This document shows, piece after piece, positions 57,851 to 64,000 of a DNA stretch of 64,000 nucleotides. Source of the stretch: Marinobacter salicampi (GTDB lineage Bacteria > Pseudomonadota > Gammaproteobacteria > Pseudomonadales > Oleiphilaceae); contig NZ_JAAMPF010000029.1 of assembly GCF_011074795.1 (NCBI RefSeq), positions 124,001 to 188,000 on the forward strand, in the 5' to 3' direction. Within the stretch, counting starts at the first letter, position 1. Each line of letters starts with the position of its first letter. The notes beneath the pieces were generated by a model. That model did no database searches, was not told the origin of the DNA, and worked only from the letters and a program-made list of their open reading frames with translations. Position numbers and translations under genes: made by a program.

Positions 57851-57879
57851 GGTGGCTTCCTAATAGGCTATGTGAGCTT

Positions 57880-58845
57880 TCAGGCAGCGCTCGACAGCTT
57901 GCGTACCTGATTCTCCAAGGCAACTTGGTCAGTTGCGAATTTACGGATGCCTTCAGCAAGTTTCTCGGTGGCCATGGCGTCTTCGTTCGATTCCCAGCGG
58001 AACCGGTTTTCGGTCATGGCCGTTGCATGGTCGTTGCTCCGCGCGGTCTCGGGCGATAGCTGCCGGGTTAGAGTCCCGGTATCGTCCTGCAATGACTGCA
58101 GCAGGGCAGGGCTGATGGTGAGGCGGTCGCAGCCGGCCAGCATTTCAATCTCACCGGTGTTGCGGAAACTCGCACCCATCACCACGGTGTCATAGTTATT
58201 GGTTTTGAAGTAATTATAAATTCGGCTGACAGAGAGTACGCCCGGGTCTTCCGAGGGCGCGAACATGTCCTTGTCGCTATGGGCCAGGTGCCAGTCCAGG
58301 ATCCGCCCCACAAAAGGGGAGATCAAAAAGGCGCCCGCATCGGCACAGGCTGCGGCCTGAACAAAGGAGAACAGCAGGGTCAGATTACACCGGATGCCCT
58401 CTTTCTCCAGCTGGCGTGCCGCCTGGATACCTTCCCAGGTCGAGGCAATCTTGATCAGGACCCGTGATGGGTCAACACCGCGGCTGTCGTAAAGGTCGAT
58501 CAGGCGGCGGGCCCGACTGAGGGTGGCTTCTGTATCAAACGACAGACGCGCATCCACCTCGGTAGAGACGACCCCGGGAATAAGGTCCAGTATTTTCTGC
58601 CCCGCCATAACGGCCAGCAGATCCGTCGCGTAGGCCAATTGCTCGGTCTCGGACGCGCTGAATGTCAGTGAGTCCGCAATGGCGGCATCCAGCATTGGCC
58701 GGTAGGCATCGGATGCCGCGGCCTTTAGTAGTAGGGACGGATTGGTCGTTGCGTCTTCAGGCCGCCATTGTGCGATTGCGTCCAGGTCGCCCGTATCGGC
58801 AACAACGGTGGTCATGGTTTTAAGTTGGTCTAGCTTGCTGGTCAT
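57880..58845 (-). CDS. tal: Transaldolase
   Basis: A 321-residue pentose-phosphate enzyme interconverting sedoheptulose-7-P + glyceraldehyde-3-P and erythrose-4-P + fructose-6-P. The Schiff-base Lys132 lies in [12 protein letters not shown], the same number as in E. coli TalB. Asp17 (VADTGD) and the Asn/Ser/Thr of [10 protein letters not shown] are also in place. ATG 58845 is chosen; an upstream in-frame start at 58911 adds an unrelated 22-residue stretch. AGGA precedes by about 11 bases. Confidence 0.95.
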   Translation of the reverse strand: MTSKLDQLKTMTTVVADTGDLDAIAQWRPEDATTNPSLLLKAAASDAYRPMLDAAIADSLTFSASETEQLAYATDLLAVMAGQKILDLIPGVVSTEVDARLSFDTEATLSRARRLIDLYDSRGVDPSRVLIKIASTWEGIQAARQLEKEGIRCNLTLLFSFVQAAACADAGAFLISPFVGRILDWHLAHSDKDMFAPSEDPGVLSVSRIYNYFKTNNYDTVVMGASFRNTGEIEMLAGCDRLTISPALLQSLQDDTGTLTRQLSPETARSNDHATAMTENRFRWESNEDAMATEKLAEGIRKFATDQVALENQVRKLSSAA

Positions 58846-59013
58846 TTCGTTCGTCGTCCTGATCGATATTGTTTGAATCCAAGGCCTTGGAGTGTCAGCG
58901 CTGCGGTTCATCTACAATAACCGCCACCACCGGTCTGAACAAGTTGAAAGCAGCCCAAATGGAGACTCTGAGCGGTTCCATGGCCGGCACTGGAATACTG
59001 ACTGCCATGCCGG

Positions 59014-60054
59014 TCATGCCAGTGCCGCAGGCTCCTGCTCATGCTCCGGTACCTTTGCCAGCGCGGCCTCGAGAACGTCCAGGCCAGCGCCGGGCCTGTG
59101 GGCGTTTTCGCTGATGTGACGGCGGAACTGCCGGCCACCTTTGCAGCCGTGGAAAAGGCCTAGCAGATGGCGGCTCATGTGCCCAAGAAAAACGCCTCGC
59201 CTGAGCTCCGATTCGATGAAGGGGAACATCGCCCGTAGCGCGTCATGGCGGGTTCTGACAGAGGCCTCGTGACCAAAGAACTCGGCGTCGACCGACGCCA
59301 GCAGCCACGGGTTATGATAGGCCTCACGCCCGAGCATGACGCCATCGGTGTGGTTCAGGTGCTCGTGGCACTCATCAAGGCTCTTGATGCCGCCGTTGAT
59401 GATGATTTCGATGTCGGGGTAACGCTTTTTCAGGGCGTATACCCAATCATACTTGAGCGGTGGCACGTCCCGGTTTTCTTTCGGACTGAGGCCCTCGAGA
59501 ATGGCTATACGGGCGTGAACAATGAACGTGCGGCATCCGACTGCAGCGATTTTTTCCACGAACTCGCACAACTCATCCCAGGATTCATGGCTGTCGATGC
59601 CGATACGATGTTTTACGGTGACGGGCAGGCTCGTCTTCTCAGCCATTTCGCTGACACATTCCGCTACGCGATCAGGATAGGCCATCAGGCAGGCCCCGAT
59701 CATGTTGTTCTGGACCCGGTCACTGGGGCAGCCAACGTTCAGGTTCACTTCACTGAATCCTGCCTGCTCAGCAAGAACGGCGCAGTGGGCCAGGTCCCTG
59801 GGATTACTGCCTCCCAACTGAAGAGCCAGCGGATACTCCTGGCTCTGGTGCCTCAGGAAACGCTGGGTATCACCGTGGATCAGGGCACCGGTAGTCACCA
59901 TCTCGGTATAAAGCAGGGCATGTTGACTGAGACACCGGGCCATGTAGCGGTAATGGGTGGTGGTCCAATCCATCATCGGCGCGACGCAGAAGCGCCGGGA
60001 GGGCTCCGGCCGAATATTTTGAGAGGCCCCAGTGATTTTTTCGGAAGTTTCCAC
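59014..60054 (-). CDS. dusA: tRNA-dihydrouridine(20/20a) synthase DusA
   Basis: A 346-residue FMN enzyme that reduces uridine 20/20a of tRNA. Family marks are RFCVAPMMDWTTTHYR (the FMN pocket), Cys109 in LNVGCPSDRVQN (general acid), VKHRIGID and INGGIKSL. The start appears to be GTG 60054; ribosome site is weak, but no inner start would keep the FMN-binding strand. The C-terminus is short and Glu/Ala-rich. 168 bp separate it from tal, so it may be a separate unit. Confidence 0.92.
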   Translation of the reverse strand: METSEKITGASQNIRPEPSRRFCVAPMMDWTTTHYRYMARCLSQHALLYTEMVTTGALIHGDTQRFLRHQSQEYPLALQLGGSNPRDLAHCAVLAEQAGFSEVNLNVGCPSDRVQNNMIGACLMAYPDRVAECVSEMAEKTSLPVTVKHRIGIDSHESWDELCEFVEKIAAVGCRTFIVHARIAILEGLSPKENRDVPPLKYDWVYALKKRYPDIEIIINGGIKSLDECHEHLNHTDGVMLGREAYHNPWLLASVDAEFFGHEASVRTRHDALRAMFPFIESELRRGVFLGHMSRHLLGLFHGCKGGRQFRRHISENAHRPGAGLDVLEAALAKVPEHEQEPAALA

Positions 60055-60434
60055 AGGCAGTTTACCAATCCTCTATTGCTTGTTTTTCGTCCGTTATGGC
60101 GATCTGGGTGCTCCAGAAGTGCCACAGGATACTCATGCTGCAACGCCGTTTTCTTAAGATCGGCGGCATACGGGCGGCGGTTCCGATTGTCCGGATTTAA
60201 ACGGTCGGCCCTCTGATTTATTCCGTAATTCTATCAGGAAAATGGCCTCTCTAGAGTGTTTGGTTCTGTTTGTCCGGTAGGCAATAGCCGAAGAATCATG
60301 GGGCAGTACTCTGGAGCGGGGCACGGCATCCAGTTCCGGTGTCGGCATTAGTCCTGTATCTAGCCTTTTTTCAGTATCTAAGGCAGGCTAGCATCCCTTG
60401 ATTTCCCTTTATCCACACTCGCAAAGGAACTGCG
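60055..60434. other. Divergent intergenic region, dusA and DNA ligase
   Basis: 380 bp without a gene I can support; a 64-codon frame on the minus strand lacks any recognisable feature. It is more AT-rich than surrounding genes. One 7-bp inverted repeat, CTAGCCT (60360-60366) and AGGCTAG (60385-60391), has TTTTTT within its left loop. The promoters for both genes must be here but none is clear. Confidence 0.55.
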
Positions 60435-61310
60435 ATGTATTCCTTCTCCAGTCGGACGTTGTCGTCCCTGTTCGTTTGTTTTTTACCTGTCCTGTTTTTG
60501 TCGTTTCCGCTGTTCGTGCATTCCGCACCGCCGAAGCTGCTGCTGGCTGAGGTCTATGAGGAGGGTATTGAGCTGGAGCACTACTGGGTTAGTGAAAAGC
60601 TTGATGGGGTCAGGGCCTACTGGAACGGGGAGCATTTTCTTTCCAAGCGGGGCCATGAGTATAAAGCTCCCGACTGGTTCACCGAGAGGTTTCCTGGCAC
60701 GGTTATGGATGGTGAACTCTGGATGGGGCGGGGGCGGTTTGCAGAGCTGTCCGGAGTGGTACGCAAGCAGTCGCCGGTGGACGAAGAATGGCGGGAAGTC
60801 CGTTATATGGTCTTTGATCTGCCAGCGAGCAGCCTGCCATTTTCAGGGCGTGTTAAGCAGATGCGGGAGCTTTCAGCGTCGTCAGAGTCATCGTTTCTGA
60901 GGATTATTGAACAGCGGCAGGGCGCCTCTCATGCTGAGCTGATGACCCGTTTGGATCAGGTCACGAGTTCTGGTGGCGAAGGTCTGATGCTGCACCGTGG
61001 CAATAGCCTGTACCGGGCGGGCAGGTCATCGGATGTGCTCAAGGTCAAGCGCTATGAGGATTCGGAGGCGGTTGTGATCGGGCATACTGAGGGCACCGGC
61101 AAGTACGAGGGTATGATGGGCGCGCTGGTGGTTGAGCTGGAGGGAGGCCGCTCTTTCAAGATTGGGACCGGCTTCAGCGATGCCGAGCGAGCGGCGCCAC
61201 CGCCGATTGGTGCTGTTATCAGCTATAAATTCTATGGCTTGACCTCCACGGGGCTGCCACGATTTGCCAGTTTTTTGCGCATCCGGGATGACGAACCAGG
61301 AGACTTATGA
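60435..61310 (+). CDS. ATP-dependent DNA ligase, LigE-type with signal peptide
   Basis: A 291-residue minimal ligase: adenylation domain (about 35-200) and OB domain (about 210-285), with no N- or C-terminal extra domains. The nucleotidyl Lys55 is in SEKLDGVRAYW. Other motifs are MDGELWMGRG and GGEGLMLHR, with LKVKRY as motif V. Residues 1-31 form a clear signal peptide (SLFVCFLPVLFLSFPLFVHSA), so the enzyme is predicted periplasmic. LigE ligases of Neisseria, Vibrio and relatives share this plan; the role in uptake or biofilm DNA is debated. AAAGGAA precedes ATG 60435. Confidence 0.92.
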   Translation: MYSFSSRTLSSLFVCFLPVLFLSFPLFVHSAPPKLLLAEVYEEGIELEHYWVSEKLDGVRAYWNGEHFLSKRGHEYKAPDWFTERFPGTVMDGELWMGRGRFAELSGVVRKQSPVDEEWREVRYMVFDLPASSLPFSGRVKQMRELSASSESSFLRIIEQRQGASHAELMTRLDQVTSSGGEGLMLHRGNSLYRAGRSSDVLKVKRYEDSEAVVIGHTEGTGKYEGMMGALVVELEGGRSFKIGTGFSDAERAAPPPIGAVISYKFYGLTSTGLPRFASFLRIRDDEPGDL

Positions 61311-61335
61311 GGACCACTTGCACTCAGGGCCACTT

Positions 61336-61905
61336 TTACTGAGCTTTTGGGCGTAGCTCGACCTGGTCCAGTGCTCTCACTGTTTTTGTGCCATCGCTCG
61401 TCCTGAAAATAACCCGGAACTGGTAATCATAATCAAGAATCCTGCAACTACCCTGGGTCGTTTCTTCGCCTGTGCGAAAGCGGTATTCAACGACGGCGCC
61501 AGGGGCGTACCGTCGGTCACTGCAAGGCATCCAGCCGTCTCCCTCAGGTTGAGCAAGAAGGCTCATAAGGGCGGTCACATCGGCCTTTGCCTCAAGCCAT
61601 ACCATATCAGAGCTGGCAAACCCGCGTGCCGCCCATTCCCTGAGTCGAAGGTAAAGCCGGGCGACGATCCTGTCAGGCTCAAGGTCGTCCTCCACGGAAT
61701 TGGATTGCGGTTCACCTGACGGGTTAAAGGGCAGCCCGTGCACTCCGTCATAGTACCCCGACGCATAGTCTGGAAGCCTACCTGACTTTTCAGGACTCGC
61801 TTGTCTTGTTCGCGACTCAAGGCGGATCGAATCGCCTGGCTCGAGCTTTCGCCCTGATAGAGCGGTAGCTTCGGTTGTGCATATTCCGTAGGGATAATCG
61901 CTCAT
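61336..61905 (-). CDS. Hypothetical protein
   Basis: A 189-residue soluble, acidic protein that I do not recognise. The first 70 residues are polar (AGYYDGVHGLPFNPSGE region is Gly/Pro-rich). A middle helix spans about 75-110 (RIVARLYLRLREWAARGF). A C-terminal beta region of about 125-185 ends in FRTSDGTKTVRALDQVELR, suggestive of a small barrel. No signal peptide or TM. ATG 61905 is preferred to GTG 61914. It is convergent with the ligase gene, 25 bp away. Confidence 0.6.
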   Translation of the reverse strand: MSDYPYGICTTEATALSGRKLEPGDSIRLESRTRQASPEKSGRLPDYASGYYDGVHGLPFNPSGEPQSNSVEDDLEPDRIVARLYLRLREWAARGFASSDMVWLEAKADVTALMSLLAQPEGDGWMPCSDRRYAPGAVVEYRFRTGEETTQGSCRILDYDYQFRVIFRTSDGTKTVRALDQVELRPKAQ

Positions 61906-62148
61906 AACACGCACCCGCTGTCGTTAACACCCTGGCCAGCTCCGTCGAGTTTCCATTTTCAGGAAACGCCACGCCGATGGAGCAACTTTGTGGTTAGGTT
62001 ACCTGTGAAGTGTTACCGAAAGGCTTCAAGCAATTTTGAAGACCTGATGGGGTCGTCTGAGGGCGGCTCTTTCCGAGACATGGATCCCTCTGAACTAGTT
62101 TGCCTGCTATCATTCCTGCTTCGAAACGGACTCAGGGAGTAGGTCGGC

Positions 62149-63063
62149 ATGGGGGTTATGGCGGAAGCTTTGGTACCGATCTTCGGCCTGATTGTGCTCG
62201 GCTATCTCTTTCGGCGCTGGCGCTTCCCCGGCGACGGTTTCTGGCCCCAGGCTGAACGCTTGACATACTACGTCCTGTTTCCGGCCATGCTTGTCTACAA
62301 GCTCGGCAGTGCCCAGTTGCCGGTGTCGGCTTACGCAGATGTCCTCATACTTGTATCGGCCATGGTCGCCACAATGACGCTGGTGCTGGTCCTGACAAGG
62401 TTTGTCCTGCCCTGGCCGGGGCCTCAATACAGCTCGGTTTTCCAGGGGGCTATACGGTTCAACTCCTATGTCGCGCTTGCCGCTGCGGGAGTGCTCCTGG
62501 GCAACGAAGGGCTTTCCCTGATGGCCATTGCAGTGGCCGTGATGGTCCCGATGCTGAACCTGATCTGCATCATTATGTTCGCCGTTGTTGCAGGAGATGG
62601 ACCGGTTCGGTTCAGGCCCGTGCTCAAGGCCATTGCCACCAATCCGTTGATCATAGGCTCTCTTGTTGGTGTGTTCTGGAGTTATTTCCGGCTCGGATTC
62701 CACCCGGTTCTGGCTGGCATACTTGAGCCCCTAAGCAATCTTGCGTTGCCCTTGGGCCTGATGACCGTTGGTGCGGGGCTTCAGCTAAAAGCCCTGCGAG
62801 GGGCGTCCATGCCTTTTGTGGCCGCGTCTGCCGCAAAATTGATTGGCTTTCCCCTTATGACGGTGGGACTGGCATTCGCTCTTGGCATGGGTGGGTTGAT
62901 GGTGCAGGTGGCTGTTCTGCTCGCCACTTTGCCTACTGCCTCGTCTGCCTATATTCTGGCCCGCCAGCTGGGGGGCGACGCCCCCCTTATGGCAGCCATC
63001 GTAAGTGGCCAGACTCTACTGGCTACCGTGACCGTACCCCTGATGTTATGGCTGCTCTGGTAA
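62149..63063 (+). CDS. AEC-family (auxin efflux carrier) transporter
   Basis: A 304-residue inner-membrane transporter with ten hydrophobic segments in the 5+5 repeat of the AEC/BART superfamily. Family marks are PIFGLIVLGYLFRRW at the start, the mid-protein break, and TLPTASSAYILARQLGGD near the end. AEC members export or import small organic acids, such as malate or malonate; substrate cannot be predicted. AGGGAG precedes ATG 62149 by nine bases. The last 18 bp overlap the opposite-strand znuA. Confidence 0.88.
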   Translation: MGVMAEALVPIFGLIVLGYLFRRWRFPGDGFWPQAERLTYYVLFPAMLVYKLGSAQLPVSAYADVLILVSAMVATMTLVLVLTRFVLPWPGPQYSSVFQGAIRFNSYVALAAAGVLLGNEGLSLMAIAVAVMVPMLNLICIIMFAVVAGDGPVRFRPVLKAIATNPLIIGSLVGVFWSYFRLGFHPVLAGILEPLSNLALPLGLMTVGAGLQLKALRGASMPFVAASAAKLIGFPLMTVGLAFALGMGGLMVQVAVLLATLPTASSAYILARQLGGDAPLMAAIVSGQTLLATVTVPLMLWLLW

Positions 63064-64000
63064 GCAGGAGAGCACGGCATCGGCAAGCGCGAACTGAAAA
63101 TCCACATAACCGCCTGCGTCAGCGCTTATATCTGATGCCAGAGGGTCCCAGGTGCTCATCTGGATCTCAATGTTTTCGGTGATGGAACGCCACCACTTGC
63201 GGTTGAATTGGGGTTCGGTCAGCAGACAGGGCTGTTTGGCGTCGGCGAGTTTGCCCTGAACCTCCGCCAGATGTTTCGCGCCGGGTGTGCGTTCGGGGCT
63301 GGCTGTCAAAACGCCGGCAATTGACAGTCCGTAGTGCTCGGCAAAGCGGCCAAAGGCGTCGTGATAGGTAAATATAGAGACATCCCTTACAGCAGGGGTA
63401 TTGAGTCGGTCATGGATGGTCTGTTCGGCTTGGGCGAGCTCTTTAAGAAACCGGTCGAGGTTCTGGTCGAGTGTGGCTTGTTCAACCTTGTTCATGGCTG
63501 ACAGGCGCTGGTGAATGCGCTCCGCCATCCCGGCAGCTAGCGCCGGGTCGAGCCAGACGTGCGGGTCCTCGCCATCGCCATGGTCATGACCATGGTGGTC
63601 ATGTTGCCCGGACGAAGGCGAAGGCTCTTCGATGTGACCATCGTGGTCCCCGCTGTGGTCATGCTCCTGCCTGGCCTCGCTGCTGTGGCTCGCCTGATGC
63701 CCTTGATCAGGGTGGTCGTTTGCCCGGGCCTTGCTGTCTTCGGCCCAGGTACGGTCGCCGGCAAGGCTAACTGCACGATCTGAAAAATCGTCACCTGCCA
63801 GTATCCGGTCGAGAAAGGTTTCCATCTCCGGGCCGACCCAGAAAATAACGTCGGCCTGTTCCAGAGCCTTACGCTCTGATGGCCTCATCTGATAGGTGTG
63901 AGGGCTGCCGCCGCCAGGTACCAGTGTGGTTACCCGGGTGTCTTCCGGAGCTATTGCGCGCGCCAGCAGTTCAATGGGTTTGAGGGAAGTCACGATGTGG
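63046..64000 (-). CDS. znuA: Zinc ABC transporter substrate-binding protein ZnuA, 5' end missing
   Basis: The frame runs off the window at 64000; about 317 codons are present and the signal peptide is outside. Visible: VTSLKPIELLARAIA, then GGSPHTYQMRPSERKAL with the first zinc His, a long His/Asp-rich loop (about 63550-63720 in the DNA), DPHVWLDPALA with another ligand region, FTYHDAFGRFAEHYGL with the third His, and the C-terminal LLTEPQF-type strand. The periplasmic protein captures Zn2+ for ZnuBC. The His-rich loop is typical of ZnuA against Mn-binding relatives. Confidence 0.93.
   Translation of the reverse strand, partial: HIVTSLKPIELLARAIAPEDTRVTTLVPGGGSPHTYQMRPSERKALEQADVIFWVGPEMETFLDRILAGDDFSDRAVSLAGDRTWAEDSKARANDHPDQGHQASHSSEARQEHDHSGDHDGHIEEPSPSSGQHDHHGHDHGDGEDPHVWLDPALAAGMAERIHQRLSAMNKVEQATLDQNLDRFLKELAQAEQTIHDRLNTPAVRDVSIFTYHDAFGRFAEHYGLSIAGVLTASPERTPGAKHLAEVQGKLADAKQPCLLTEPQFNRKWWRSITENIEIQMSTWDPLASDISADAGGYVDFQFALADAVLSCLPEQP

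Noticed and set aside
60154..60348. 64-codon minus-strand frame in the dusA-ligase gap
   Set aside because: No ribosome site, no recognisable motif, and composition unlike the flanking genes.
60360..60391. CTAGCCT...AGGCTAG inverted repeat as a terminator for dusA or the ligase gene
   Set aside because: It lies upstream of both genes, its loop is 18 bases, and the T run is inside the loop rather than after the stem.
62110..62703. 197-codon minus-strand frame opposite the AEC transporter gene
   Set aside because: The plus frame has ten membrane segments and family motifs; the minus frame is His/Gln/Asp-rich and has no start signal.

Overview
The window is a gene-dense, moderately GC-rich chromosomal segment of a motile gammaproteobacterium. 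The gene content and order best fit Marinobacter or a close Pseudomonadales/Alteromonadales-type relative; this is an inference from protein recognition and synteny, not from a search. The main pointers are the polar-flagellum chemotaxis cluster (cheYZAB, motCD, parC/parP, cheW) next to cytochrome c maturation genes, a 180-kDa-type NAD glutamate dehydrogenase, Na+-NQR beside mfd and an atypical long GAPDH, a PsrA regulator and a CsiV-family protein. I see no insertion sequence, prophage, integron, CRISPR array, rRNA or tRNA.

Layout. 1-8711 (+): end of a chemotaxis/motor operon (cheY 3' end, cheZ, cheA, cheB, motC, motD), then parC-parP behind a sigma-28-like promoter, then cheW and a DUF2802 protein closed by a hairpin terminator lying inside the next, opposite gene. 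8676-10400 (-): fliK and a stand-alone FlhB-C-like protein. 10569-17790 (+): ccmABCDEFGHI, tightly coupled. 17816-24775 (-): a MoxR/DUF58/DUF4381/BatA/BatB-C/BatD operon. 25042-35057 (+): NAD-glutamate dehydrogenase, beta-carbonic anhydrase overlapping rsmC, a membrane diguanylate cyclase, and rlmG. 35036-35650 (-): riboflavin synthase. 35945-40298 (+): a two-TM hypothetical protein, psrA with its own double operator, an L,D-transpeptidase, an MscS channel and mtnP. 40243-44659 (-): mfd and csiV. 44890-55360 (+): GAPDH with terminator, then nqrABCDEF-apbE-nqrM and sthA. 55343-60054 (-): dusA, tal, terB-like, DAHP synthase and gdpD. 60435-64000: a periplasmic LigE-type DNA ligase (+), a hypothetical protein (-), an AEC transporter (+) and the 3' part of znuA (-).

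How the genes work together. The first 10 kb builds and places a polar chemosensory array: CheA/CheW/CheB/CheZ/CheY signal, MotC/MotD drive the motor, ParC/ParP position the array, and FliK with the FlhB-C-like protein concerns hook length and export switching. The ccm operon makes c-type cytochromes. NqrA-F with its flavin transferase ApbE and maturation factor NqrM is a complete sodium-pumping respiratory module, followed by the SthA transhydrogenase. Transaldolase and DAHP synthase in one strand cluster link erythrose-4-phosphate supply to aromatic synthesis.

Most genes are recognisable core genes. The more interesting signals are: promoter-like elements separating the chemotaxis sub-operons; three CheZ-tail-like repeats in the CheA linker; an FlhB-C homologue lacking the NPTH cleavage motif; an Asp-to-Asn change in the MIDAS of BatB; a minus-strand terminator with no minus-strand gene before it; a 19-bp tandem repeat in the ribE leader; a 15-bp palindrome before nqrA; and convergent gene pairs that all abut or overlap. 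I did not find a clearly new multi-gene system.
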